From Zygnema cylindricum (taxonomy: Eukaryota; Streptophyta; Zygnematophyceae; Zygnematales; Zygnemataceae), in assembly GCA_037447655.1 (NCBI GenBank), contig JBBHKE010003462.1:62001-126000 (forward strand): a DNA stretch of 64,000 nt, in the 5' to 3' direction. Shown here in pieces: positions 33,928 to 45,572 of this stretch; within the stretch, counting starts at the first letter, position 1, and every line of letters starts with the position of its first letter. The position numbers and the translations under genes were made by a program. The notes under the pieces were generated by a model. The model was not told the origin of the DNA, did no database searches, and saw nothing but the letters and a program-made list of their open reading frames with translations.

Positions 33928-35297
33928 GTACTGTACTCACGAAACATTGTGTACGCACGAAACGACTCGTACGCACAAAACCAACTTTTCAAAAATAACA
34001 TCCTTTACTCTATCTTTCCCTTCCCTCTCTCTCTTTTGTTTTTCCCAGCCCTCCTGAATATTTTTCATCCTAGTTGTTTTGTTTTATTTTTTTCGTTTGT
34101 TTTTTATTTGTATATTTGTTATTTTACTTCATATATAATATCTTTTTGTTTTATAATGCGATTTTGTTTGTTGTCTTTCTTTTTTGTCTTATATGCAGAC
34201 ACGACGTAGTCAATGTATCCCCTCTGCTTTCAAAACCAAGTGAGTATATGATGAAAGTATTAATATTGCCCCATTACTACAAAGGACTTTCAACACTTTT
34301 ACAACAATTTCTCCATACTGAATTTGGGAAACTGACAAAAAAAAGTTTCATCATACTGAATTTGGGAAACTAACAAAAAAATGTTTTAAGCGATAGGAAG
34401 AAATCGAGAGAATAAAAGAGAGAGAAGAAAAAAGGGAAAGAAAAGAGGGGATAGTAGAACAGAAATAAATAGGAGTACTTTATTTGGTTTTTACCAATTT
34501 TTACATTTGCTTTTTATCCTAGATAGGTTTATGTTTCTTCCATTGTTACTTACATTTCTTTACGATACCATAAATATAGTTTATATTTAGATTGGTCAGT
34601 TAATGTACATTTTTTATGTACGGCTGAAATTAATACAAAAAAAATGTTTTTTCTAACTTATGTTTTTGGTTAATGTTGTTTATTTTTGTTTTCTATTTTT
34701 GATTCTACCTTATGATTTTTGATTATGTTTTTTATTGTTTCAAAGCGACGATAAGAGGTTAAGAAATATTTTGGTTAAGAAATATTAAAAAAAACATGTC
34801 AAATATTATTTACTTTATGACCAAGATAAGAAAAAAAAAGAAAATAATCAAAATAGTTGATATTTTTTTTTTTTGATTTCGTTGGACCAAACGTGAGAGA
34901 AAAAAATGATATTTGGTTAATTAGTTTTGAAGAAAATAATTTTATTGGATTACCATTAATTTGTTTGTGCAATAAAATTTCTGAGTTATTGGGAGTTTTT
35001 ATGCTATATCACTAGCAAAGTGACCCCTTTCTGTCATTGGAACAACCCGAGAAGTAGTACGGAGAATTTTCACTAATTTTATTTTACAAATAGGCTCAAA
35101 CTCTAGTGAACCTTTACTGCAATCTGTTCATAATCTTTACCAGACGATACAAATATCTCGCCAAATCTTCACCGAACATTCATTGGGTGGATATTCCGCG
35201 TAAAAATTTGGAATATAAAATCAAGATATATAGTCTCCAATTTGGTACATGTTCATTACGGGACATTATAGCATATCGTTTTTGCGAATTTTTTTAC
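33928..35297. other. AT-rich spacer without a gene
   Basis: T-rich and A-rich stretches and a short direct repeat (an AATTTGGGAAACT motif at about 34320 and 34360). Short open frames have no recognisable content. Confidence 0.5.
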
Positions 35298-35540
35298 AGC
35301 CTCGACGGCGTAGATTATAAACGTTTTAAGTCGACAGAGATACAATGAAGGTAGGTTACAAGTTTCCCTTGTGTGGTTACCCGTGAGATCCCGCATTTCA
35401 CCATTGGAAATGCGCCGTAATTTCACCACTGACACGATACCTATCGGGTATCTAGTTAGAGTTTACTCGTTTAGGGTTTTTTAGGGTATGTTTTGGTGTT
35501 ATTATATTAAAAAAAAAAAAAATAATAATAAAAAACCACA

Positions 35541-35612
<72 letters not shown>

Positions 35613-37089
35613 GCGTCATAAGTCCACCTCTAACAAGATACATACCGGGTATTTGGTTAGGGTTTACTCGTTTCGGGTTTTTTAGAGTGTGGTTTGGTGT
35701 TTTTATATAAAAAAAACACAAAATAATAAAAAACCGTAAACATATACATACATTTTTACGGCAGCAGAACGCGGCGCATCGCAAAACGAAATGATAGTGG
35801 GGGGCTGACGTGGATATCTCATAATGCAAGAAACCGACCTTGGAGCTCGAAAAACGCAAGATTCACACTGTGAATCATTATTAGCGTTTTGAACGTTTAT
35901 TTAGTTCCCCCATATTTTTTCCCAAATTCTCAAATAGAATTATCCATACTATTTAAAAAAACTTAATTTCTAATTAAAGTAAATGATTTCTTTCAAAATT
36001 TTCAAATTCCCAATTAGCGTTAATAACGATGATTATTCTTATAGGCTAAAAAAAATTCTACGCTAATATCAATTCGCAGTGTTCTGTACACCGTGAATCG
36101 TCGTTACTGTAAATGAATGTTATTTAAGGTACCTTTTTTTTTCCGAAATTCTTAAATAACATTAAACTATTTTGTTTTATCATTTACGCATTTTAGGGTT
36201 CTTTTCCAATGACCTTACAAGATAAAAGAACATTGTCATTTAAATAGTGTGGTGTAAAGTTACTGTGAGACCATACAAAACTTTACCTTTTTAAATGAAA
36301 ATGTACAATTCATAAAATTTAGCGAGCGCGGCCGCATGAGAATGTTTGGTCTATAAAAGGGTTCAAACTAGATCGTAAAAAGTCACGTTCACACATATTT
36401 GGCCAGCAACTATGTGGTTGACCTTGTGGATGTCAAACATATTTGCACGTGGAATTTTTTTTTTTTCAGTAAATGAACATAACTAAATTAAATGTCGCCA
36501 ATGTATAACTAAGAACTATGATATATAGGGTTTCAACTTCAACTAAGGTTATTGTAAGCAATTTTTATGAATATTAATGCTATTTTGTGGTTTTCGATAA
36601 TTTAGTGTATAAGTTTATGTTATTTTGGTGCTAATAGTCCCATTTAGCGTAAAAGTCTATTGTAATATGGTGTCGATCACAAAATAAAGTAAACTTCTAC
36701 TTTAACATAGGGTTGATGTGCAAAAAAAAACACATATTAGAGTTAATCACTAAATTAAATAAAATAAAATAACAACATTTGGCGTTAGTGATATTTGAGG
36801 CGATAAAACGCCAAATGCTATCAGTCGTAAAAAAAGAAGATTTGTTATGGTTGAATCACAATAAGACGTATTTTTTTCATCCCGAGGGATCTGAAGTTTA
36901 CGCCGTCATTTTGGCATGTATCCAACAGGGAGTAGGGAAACATTCCACCGCCAATTTGATTTCGCCTCCATGGATTCCCTGTGGCCTCTCCATATCCCTC
37001 GTCTCCCCATCTCTCCAAGTTTGCCTTCATCCCCCCTCCCCCCCATCTCTCTCACTATATTTATCGCTCTCCCACTTTCCCCTTAAAAA
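35298..37089. repeat. dispersed repeat Z, copy 2
   Basis: Same start as copy 1 and same order of blocks. It differs by an inner local duplication (the TACCGGGTATxTGGTTAGGGTTTACTCG segment occurs near 35440 and again near 35645) flanking a long (TA)n. It keeps TATAAAAGG at 36352-36360. It ends where the Gypsy LTR begins. Confidence 0.65.
35544..35610. repeat. (TA)n microsatellite
   Basis: 67 bp of uninterrupted TA repeat inside Z copy 2. Confidence 0.95.
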
Positions 37090-37610
37090 GGACAAAACAG
37101 TAACCCACATCACACTATAATGCACAGCGGAAAGACTCCAAGGATCTCCCTGTAGCAACAACAAGAGCACACAACATTCAGAGATAAAGGTGAAGCTTTA
37201 CTAATCGAGAGGAAGATTACAAGTTGACAGCTCATTGCAAAAGTCTACTCAAAGGTTCTGTCTTTTTACTGCGTCTGCTCCAATATTTAAACTAACTAGC
37301 TGCTAATCAACCTAATACTGTTAATATACTGTCAACCTAATACTGTCAACCTAATACAAGGGTACACGTGGACCTTCACGATCAACCGAGATCTATCCAA
37401 AATATCTTGCTATAACTATACAATTAAATCTACATTTTGCAGCATTGCTATACTACTACGCTGCGTTGCTATGCTGCGCTACGTTATTCTACTAAGTTGT
37501 TATGTTGCTATGTTGCGCTGGTTTGGAATAGCAGCTGCGCTGATCTACAACCGTAACTATAACAGTCTGGTCTCTAACCCTTAAGTACTCAACTTTGTAA
37601 CCTTGTTACA
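37090..37610 (-). mobile_element. Gypsy 3' LTR
   Basis: 521 bp matching the 486-bp 5' LTR. The extra length is a local expansion of a CAACCTAATACTGT unit (37305-37360). Starts TGTAACAAGG at 37610; the far end has GG where TG is expected. Contains GCTATGCTGCG and GCAGCTGCGCT motifs also seen in Copia-A. A TTTAAATA box lies near 37283. Confidence 0.9.
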
Positions 37611-37654
37611 GTGCCTCCCATTAAGGATTCAGCGCCTCGCTAAACGTAACTCAC

Positions 37655-38942
37655 TCAAGGAAATTGAAGTTGACGAAGTATGCTGTTTGTCTCCTCACGG
37701 TACTCCTCGAATTCATGTCGCAGAAAGTCAAGTTGATTTTGGAGCTGCTCACATCGAGTCTCCTGCACCGCGATATGATGATAATCTGCCGCCGCTAATC
37801 GTCTGCGAGTGATTCGCTCCGGCACTTGGTCCTCCCCTTCTCCGGTACTGCTGCTGGTGCTGCGGGTGGGCGGCGGAACGACCGCCGGTACAGATTCATC
37901 AAGTACAGGAACTTGAGAGGACTCGGGTTCCTCACCTTTGTGTCGACTTTCCGCCACTTTGTCAGTCGGCTCCCACCGAGGTACCTTCCTTAATTTGAAA
38001 GAAAAATGTTTTTTGTCAGCTCGGGCCCGCTGTAGAGCGTTCTTTCGGGCTTGCTTGAGTTTTCGTATCTCGGGTGTGACCTCCGCTCGAGAGATGATGC
38101 AATGAAGTCATACATCCCACGGGTGATAATGGCAGAGCAACCCGGGAACATCCATCCTGTACCGATAGTTGTCTTCAACAACTTCCACAATCAGCAGGGC
38201 ACGAGGGTTTAATTGCACATAATCCTTGTGGTTATTCCCAAAGTCCTTCACTCTCATGAAGTTCCACGCCAAGTGTGACGTCACATCGGCGGGGATATTA
38301 ATGGGATCCATAGGTTTTTTCCAGTGTGCCACTTTTCGGGCCACTCTGAAGTATCCCAATAAAAGCGCTTAGCGAAGCTAAAGGTGAGGTCCGGATGCCG
38401 GGTGTTTGTAGGGAGTGGAAAGAGGTAATCGCGAATTACCTCTTTTTTTTCACTCTCCTCGTCCATGTCCCCTTGATCCCCTCGAAGGAGAAATACACCG
38501 TCTCCGCTGGGGTACTGCGCTTCCGCCTTCTTTTTTCGCTTTCTAAAGACTGTTCATCTGCGGTGCTCTTGTTATTGGGGTACCTCATCACCACCTGATC
38601 AAAGTTACGCTTTTCAATTTGCGGAGGTGTCGGTTCCCGCTCGGGCTCCTCAGCGTCGGAGATCTCATGATCCTCCTCATCCTCTTGGTCCTCATCCTAA
38701 AGTGGGTTGTATTCACGGTCTTGTGAATTTTCAGACCCTTCTCCTCCACTGGTCTCCACCAGCCCTGCCACTCTACTAGCTGTCTCCCTAAGCTCAGGCC
38801 TTGCTTCCACCTCCCTCCTCCGATGTGCCTCTACCATGGCCTCCACCGCCATTAATAATCTGTCCGGGCGGGGTATATTTTTTCTTACACTACCCGTACT
38901 AGTCTTCTCCGTTTTCGGTGGTGGAGAGGACAAAGACGCCAT
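37655..38942 (-). pseudogene. extra reading frame after pol in the Gypsy element
   Basis: A degraded frame of about 430 codons between the chromodomain and the 3' LTR, same strand as pol. In order: Ser/Pro and Arg-rich start (38942), acidic stretch, a basic KRRRKRS patch near 38540, an aromatic-rich middle (FAKRFYWDTSEWPEKWH near 38390; NFMRVKDFGNNHKDY near 38255), a Lys/Arg-rich helix (RKLKQARKNALQRARADKK near 38050), and a likely coiled coil (QNQLDFLRHEFEEYREE near 37705). Breaks: TAG near 38697, shifts near 38470 and 38300, TGA near 38108. No signal peptide or membrane segment, so it is not a typical env. Function unknown. Confidence 0.55.
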
Positions 38943-39026
38943 GGATGTTGTTGTGGAAGAAAATTCAAGTAATTCAAGAATGGAAGGTAAGCTGGCTATG
39001 CAGAGCGAAACTTTCTCCTAACTGCC

Positions 39027-40272
39027 TTAAGTGGGTTGGTCACGAGGACCGATGGCGGCTTTATCAGAGAGGGTTGAGGATTTCATGATTGGAGTTTTCC
39101 AAGCGTCGCAGCGTGCGAGAGTATCCCAGTTTCCAACATTTAGTAACATGGGTTGTTGCGTCAAAACCGAGGGTTCATCGTCACCAATGTGGTGAAACAC
39201 AACTGCGCCGTTGCGATTTCCTGTCCGCGCAGCGATGGCGCTGCGGTTCTCTAACGTTACCGCAACTATGTTGCGCTTCAGTGGCTGCGCAACCATAATG
39301 TTGCGGTTCGTTAACATCGCCGTTGCCTTTCTTCGCCACGTCTCCCATATGATCGCGATGGTCGCGATACTGCGATTCGTTCCTTTATCGCGTCCGTTGC
39401 GATTGCCCGTCCGGTTAAGCTGAGTGTTTGCACTCTGCGTAAACCGGCGCAGCAGTTCACGTGAATGTAGATCCTCCTCGTCCACCCAAGAATCGTCTTC
39501 AACTTTGTAGTCGTTCCAACGCACGAAATATTGGGTGGAGTTAGAATGCCGAGAGCGACGCGACTGAAGGATTTCCTCCACCTCGTACTCGTCTGATGTA
39601 CCCTGAATGAGCGGTAAAGGGGTACTTCGCCGTCGATTAAGAAAATCAAACCGAGGTCGCAAAACGGTTTGAGAAGGTAAACATGGAAAACATTGTGAAT
39701 ATGCCAGTCCCTCGATATATCTAACTTATAGGCCACCTCTCCCACCCTTGAAAGAACAGTGAACGAACGTGTAAATCTCGGTGCCAATTTCTTGGAGAGG
39801 GCACCCGGTAACGACATGTTTGCCATATTGAGGCAAACTTTATCACCCACGTTAAACACAATGTCCTTCCGGTGAGCGTCGGCCTGCGACTTTTGACGAC
39901 CCTTTGCAAGCTGAAGCGTCTTCGCTGCGTTCTCCAGATTCCTCTGTACCGTTTTAGCAAAATCTAGAGCTGCGGGTGTAGGGCAGTCCGCTGGGAAAAA
40001 TTTTGGGAAAGGGTGGGCTGTCGTCCATTGAGAGAAAATGGCGTAGCATTCGTAGACGAGTGCACCGCACTATTATACGCCACCTCAATTGTTGTCAAAT
40101 GGTTCACCCAATCCGTTTGGTGTACCGATACATAAGCCCGCAAAGCCTCCTACAAAGTCTAATTCACTCTTTCTGTCTGACCATCGGTCTGAGGGTGATA
40201 AGCTGTGGACATAGCCAACGGCGTTCCACACAACTCGAACAGACTTCTCCAAAAGTGGCTCACAAATTTTTG
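39027..40272 (-). pseudogene. Gypsy integrase C-terminal half and chromodomain
   Basis: Continues after the solo [12 protein letters not shown] block, then [13 protein letters not shown] with the catalytic Glu (40165-40200), a stop, YNSAVHSS in another frame (about 40060-40085), then FNVGDKVCLNMANM near 39850 and an SH3-like region. The chromodomain is at about 39587-39455 (YEVEEILQSRR...YFVRWNDY...DSWVDEEDL), with the aromatic positions expected for histone-tail binding. Such domains direct chromoviruses to chosen chromatin. The frame continues to 39027. Confidence 0.85.
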
Positions 40273-40277
40273 ATCAC

Positions 40278-41309
40278 TGTTGAAATTTATAGATTTTTCT
40301 TGAGTATTTTTTAGGTTTAAATATGTTAGTATAAAAGGAAAAGAAAAGGACGGGCAGCCTACCTCCACCTCCTCAATCTAGCCCCCATACTTGTTGTAGT
40401 CACTGAAAGATAGAGAGGGAGGTTGATCCATGGCTGCCTTAGTTCAAACAGGCAGTTATTTTTAGTAGGTTACTAAAAATATACTTGGCGGACCCGGGAT
40501 TTGATCCCGGTACCTGCGGTTCGTCAAGTTGGCCGGTAGCGGTCAGCTTTATCCTATTAGACTAAGACCAATGCTAAATGTTATAGTATGTGATAAATAT
40601 ATATATATTTAGAGAGGAACAAACCCATTTAACTAAAACTGTATAAAGCATGCATAGATACAGTTTTATGAAAGTACGATACTATTTCAAAACGGATACC
40701 ACACATTTTTTCGACAGCGAAACAAATGTCGCGCAAGTATTTATAACGGCTAAGATTGCATCTCGCTGCAAATCCAACGGCGCACATCATCGCCAAAATC
40801 CCGGAGTGGTCACTTTGGCGTTTTGTGACGTGGCATGACCTGGAGCCATGTGGAGAGATGACATTCGGTCATGAGAATTCCGAGGAATATACGGACGAGT
40901 GAAAAGTACACACGCGTCCGCTAAATTGCCTTGTCGTACATAGGCCGTACTAAAGGTACACAGGCAGTAGTAATTTTTGGTACGCTACAGTAATCTGATT
41001 GGTCAGTACTTCAGTAGATAGAAGTTATTAGAGGGAATCAGGACTTAGAAAATTTTGGTAGGTAGTCACCTCTCCCTTTGAGAGATTGTACAAATTGGCA
41101 TTTTTAATGCCTCATAACTTATCGGCTGGTTGGCCGTTTTCAGTGATTCTTTTTGCTACAGACTCAAAGGAGTCCACGCTGCATAGGGGTGCAGTCAAGC
41201 TGTCAATTTGCCTTCTTCGACAGCAGTGGTTGTGGCTTGAAGTGGGTTAGTTAAATACTATCTAGTGGCTTCCTGTATTCTGTGGTCAAATGGAGGACAC
41301 AGAATTGCA
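40278..41309 (+). mobile_element. solo Copia LTR in Gypsy integrase
   Basis: 1032 bp, TGTTGAAATTT...AGAATTGCA, with a perfect 5-bp target duplication ATCAC (40273-40277 and 41310-41314). The end is B-type, but the tRNA-like cassette is of the C/D sort, so the LTR itself is a blend of families. It interrupts integrase between the first Asp and the DQKFVSHFW block. Confidence 0.93.
40475..40564 (-). other. best-preserved tRNA-like Pol III-type cassette
   Basis: Minus strand: A box TAGTCTAATAGG (40553-40564) fits the consensus TRGYNNARNNGG at every fixed position. B box GGATCAAATCC (40497-40507) has one change from GGTTCRANTCC. The spacing is 45 bp, right for a tRNA with a long variable arm. 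T arm CCGGG-ATCAAAT-CCCGG is perfectly paired (40494-40510). TTTTT at 40475-40479 stands where a Pol III terminator would. No acceptor-stem pairing is seen, so it is not a functional tRNA gene. Confidence 0.7.
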
Positions 41310-41314
41310 ATCAC

Positions 41315-41929
41315 AATCGTTGACGATCCTCTACGGGAGGCCGTGATGGCGGAGTATCTCCCGAAAGAATAAGTCTGCCACATCTCGCGTTGTGGCTGTG
41401 GTTGTCGTGGGTAGGAAATGGGCCATTTTCGTCAAATAATTCATGACAACGAAGATGGAGTCATATCCTTCCCGAGTCAACGGAAGAGCAACGATGAAGT
41501 CATCAAAATCGCCTCCCAAGGAACAGATGGTATCGGAAGGGGTTGTAACAGACCTTGGTGACCCGATTCTGATTTATTTCTGTTACATGAGTCACACGTC
41601 CGGACATACTCCGCAATGTCCCGAGTCATGTTCGGCCAATAGTACGCCTCAGCGACACGTGCAGTTATTTTATCCCGCCCGAAATGTCCACTGAGCGGCT
41701 CGTCATGACTCATTTGAACTATCGAATGACGTAACTCCTGATTTGCCGGAACGTAAAGTCTAGTTGTTTGACTGGCTCTGTATCGCCACATACCATTTGC
41801 GGTTCAAACCAATACCTTCTATTTTACCAATTCCTTGATCGCCTCGTCTTCATCGTATGCGGCCTTAGTCCTACTTAACCTTTGGTCGTCCACTTGTATC
41901 GTACTGGTCTCTACCCTGATTTCCCAATA
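41315..41929 (-). pseudogene. Gypsy integrase N-terminal half
   Basis: Frame 41791-41477 carries the HHCC zinc region (MSHDEPLSGHFG, YYWPNM, CDSCNRNK). After a shift, 41519-41331 gives the core with DFIVALPLTREGYDS (first Asp) and LTKMAHFLPT. It is interrupted at 41314 by the solo LTR. Typical of Ty3/Gypsy integrases. Confidence 0.88.
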
Positions 41930-43099
41930 CTATGCTTTGTTCGACGCTGCGGTGTTCTTTTTCATAGCGCTTACTTTTCCGTCCTGCGATGCTTGCGATT
42001 GTTGCTCTGCCACTGGCGCAGCTACTCCGGGTCTTTTCGACAGCGCATCCGCCGGGTTTGTGTTGCCCGGTCTATACTCAATAGCTAGTTCCGGCCCGAA
42101 AGTCTGAAAAAACGTCATCCATCGCACCTGTTTCTTTGACAACTTCGGCTGGGGTCTAAAGATACTGTAGGGCGTAGTGATCGGTGATGATCATTATCCA
42201 CTTTCCTTGAACGTAACATTTCCAAACCTCCAGTGCATTAATAAGGCCCAATTTAGCTCCGCTGCCTTTAGTTTCCGACAGTTGTAGGAAATGGGATGAA
42301 GGCCTTTTCCTTGATCCTGCATAAGGATCCGTCCAATAGCCGTATTGCTAGCGTCGGTGATTATCGTCCAAGGTAATTCTGGGTCGGGGATAGCTAACAC
42401 AAGGGCGGTAACTAACCACTCCTCTAGCCTGTCAAAGGCTGCCCCTTGCGTCGTTTTCCACTCATAGGGCACGTCGTTCTTAAGTAATTCTGTGAGTGGT
42501 GCAGCAATTTTTGCAAAACCTTCAACAAAACGGCGATAGTAGGAGCATAATCCAAGAAAGCTCCGTAACTCCGTAATGTTCGTCGGTTGCTGCAACTCCT
42601 TCACTGCCCTAGTTTTTTTCGGATCCATTGCGATTCCATCCTGACTCACCACATGACCCAAAAACTCAATTTTCTCCTTCAAGAAGTCACATTTACTCCT
42701 CTTCGCGTACAACTTGTTCTCCCGAAGGACTTGTAAGACCGTTCGCAGATGCTCCACATGATCCTCCAACGTCTTGCTATACACCAAGATGTCGTCCAAG
42801 AAGACAATTACGAAGGCGTCCAAATATTGCCGAAAGATGGAATTCATCAAATGCATAAAGGTTGCCGGTGCGCTGGTCAATCCGAACGGCATAACCCGAA
42901 ATTGGAAATGATCGTACCGAGTGCTAAATGCCGTCTTTTCCACATCTTCCTCGGCGATTTTGATTTGGTGATAGCCACTTCGCAGGTCTATCTTTGAAAA
43001 ATATTTAGCACCTCGTAGCCGATCCAACAATTCGTCTATCCTCGGTAGAGGGTACGCATTTTTCACCGTTAACTTGTTAGCGCTTGGTAATCCACACAT
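41930..43099 (-). pseudogene. Gypsy RT and RNase H
   Basis: RT blocks in order: [45 protein letters not shown], catalytic FLDDILVYS (about 42780-42805), [20 protein letters not shown]. RNase H follows with [10 protein letters not shown] (42345-42375; first Asp visible). After a frame break near 42235 comes ELAIEYRPGNTNPADALSKRP, the end of RNase H. A break near 43080 separates this from the upstream frame. Confidence 0.92.
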
Positions 43100-44076
43100 A
43101 TCCGAAAACCTCCATCTTTCTTATTTACGAAGAGGACGGGGGCTCCATACGGTGACTTGCTCGGTTCAATTGCTCCGGCTTCGACCAACTCCGCAATTTG
43201 CTTTTTGAGTTCATCTAATTCGGTGTAGCTAATCTTGTACATTCGATTTGCCGAGGGTTCCGCTCCGGGAACAAGCTCTATCTTATGGTCTACTTCTTGC
43301 TTCGGAGGTAAGCCTTCTGGGAGCTTCAGGGGAAAGACATCAACATACTCCTCGAGAAGTTTTGTCAAGACTTCCGGGGCCTTTACGGAAGTCTTTCCGG
43401 TGTCGTCACTCTCTTTCGAGTCGAAGTCGAGGTCCTTCCTACTCCAATCTTCCGGAATACCCTCCTTCCGTTCCTCTATAGATTGGACGACCGCCATACC
43501 AATTATCTCCCCTTTCTTGAATGCCCTCTTAAGCTGTAAGGCCGAAAGCAGGCGTCCCTCTTCCGATCCCTTACCAGCTGCTCCCACCTTTACCTCAAAC
43601 TCTTTTTCACCTTTCCTAACTCTCATGTCTCCACTTCTCCAATCGATTGTCGGGTTCCACTTTTGCAACCACGGTTTCCCCAAGATTTCTTCATGGTCTC
43701 CAAGCGGTAATACATGAAGAGTGTCAAACCAGTGGAATTTCCCAATTCCGACGCATAACCTCGGAGTAGGATGAGTAATGGATAGGGAACTTCCGTCAGC
43801 CAATTGCACTGATTGACGATCCGTTAGCACCACGAGAGGAAGTTTCAACTTTTTCACCGTCACCTCGTTGATGAAGTTCCCCGATGCGCCGGAGTCTACC
43901 ATCAAGCTAGCTGCGCTCCCTCCTATTCGACCCTGAAATATTAAAGGATCTATTCCCTCACCCGCTAACCTCATGACGTTAAGCTTGCCCTTTTTAGGAC
44001 CTCTCTTTTTTGGGCATTCATGGGCCATATGGTCTGGGGAACCGTAGTGGAAGCATAAGCCGTTTTGCTTCCTCCG
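43069..44076 (-). pseudogene. Gypsy zinc knuckle, protease and RT start
   Basis: Knuckle LCFHYGSPDHMAHEC near 44055-44015: the second Cys of CCHC is replaced by Tyr. Protease with SLMVDSGASGNFI (about 43920-43890). A linker with the acidic end VLTKLLEEYVDVF precedes the RT N-terminus ([29 protein letters not shown]). Open for 319 codons from 44028. Confidence 0.9.
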
Positions 44077-44796
44077 TTAGAGTTCCTCGAGGGACAAGTC
44101 ATTGGTCTTGGCCTTGGTAGTCTTTTTCTTCTTCCGAAGCACGTTGACCCACCTCCTTATCTTCATTAATCGCTTCGAGTTCCATAGGGGTTGGACCATC
44201 AACACGTCGACCTCCCCCGCCGCTACCCGACCCAAAGTGGTAGGATCTACGGAAGGTGAAGTCCACCGAATCGGCCCGTTCCGCAAATTGGATAATCGCC
44301 GAGAGGCTAGGAGTCGTACTTTCCCGAGCGAGCCATTGCTCCACATCCCTCCGAACGGAGGCCTTAAGCCCTTAACGTAACAATCCACTGCTTTGTCGTC
44401 CGTCATCGAGGATATTTGAACTTTGCACTCCAAGAACCTCTGCGTGTACTCCAATACTGAGGTACGTTGCTTCAAAATCGCGATCTTATCCCTTGCCGCC
44501 TTAATTGTGTTAACGCGTTGCCACGAGTCACGGAGGAGTTGAATAAAAAAATTCCAAAAATGCAGTATCTCATCGTTTTCCACCATTGTCCTCCACCATG
44601 TTCCCGCTGCCCCTTTTAGAAGACCACCCGCATAATGAATCTTCTCACGATCGGACAGGCTAGGAAAAATCTCAAGGTAATTCACAATGGAGAATAGCCA
44701 CGCATCAAGGTTTTTCTGTCTAGCGGGGTCAAACTCATCGGGAAGTCTTAACTTCGGTCTCCTTAAGCCTCTCTCCAGGCTTCCATGAGGTCGTTT
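44077..44796 (-). pseudogene. Gypsy gag main part
   Basis: Retrotransposon Gag with IHYAGGLLKGAAGTWWR and LEYTQRFLECKVQ motifs, typical of Ty3/Gypsy capsid. The frame shifts near 44345: the correct continuation (MEQWLARESTTP..., then a Gly-rich stretch) is in the next frame to 44099. The upstream part is beyond the solo LTR at 45797-45924, and codon phase is kept when the LTR and one target copy are removed. Confidence 0.85.
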
Positions 44797-45002
44797 TGTT
44801 TAAATCACTAGATTTAGCGAAGGTATTTTCTAAGTCTTAATAAGGTAAAATAACTAAAAGAAAAAGCACAGGCAGCCTACCTCCACCTTCTCTCTCTAGC
44901 TCCGATACTTGTTATAGTCATTGAAAGAGAGAGAGGGCGGTGGAGCCATAGCTGCCTCAGCTCCATAGGCAAGACTAAAGAGTGACCTAAGTCACTCTCA
45001 AC

Positions 45003-45085
45003 AAAAAGGTTGAGTCCGGCGAGACTCGAACCTTCGACTGGCAAAGCGAGGCGTATCCGTCAGCTCTTACCTGTATGTCGTAGTA
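45003..45085 (-). other. tRNA-like Pol III-type cassette (solo LTR-B)
   Basis: B box GGTTCGAGTCT, one change from consensus. TTTTT (45003-45007) in the hairpin loop, palindrome GAGTGACCTAAGTCACTC next to it. The A-box side reads GGTAAGAGC. Confidence 0.55.
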
Positions 45086-45572
45086 GTCCGTTAGGATACT
45101 TAGGGTTTGATAGCTATTTAAAACATTAGCAAGATAATTAATTCGTTCAATGGAATAATAAATTAAGAACATAGAAACTAGTTGAGTTTTAGTGCGCACG
45201 AAACACATGTACCGAACATTTGTTATTTTGGACGGGGAGCATTAAAAACCGAATTGGATTCGACGGTCCGCATCATCGCCGGTATCTCGGAATAGCCGCT
45301 TTGGCGGTTTTTGGACGTAACATGACCTATCGACACGTGGCAAGATATCATTGGGAAGCGGGAATCCCGAGGAACATGAGGACAAGTCCGAAGGAGAGAC
45401 GTCCCCTCCATGGCCTTGTTGTACACTAGCCGTACATACAATACATCGACCGTAGTACCTTTCTGTACTATACAGTCCTTTGATTGATTCGTACATCAAT
45501 AGATAGGGGTTGTGAGAGGGGTTTAGGACTTAGATGATTGAGCAGGTAGCCGCCTCTCTCCCAACAAGCTTG

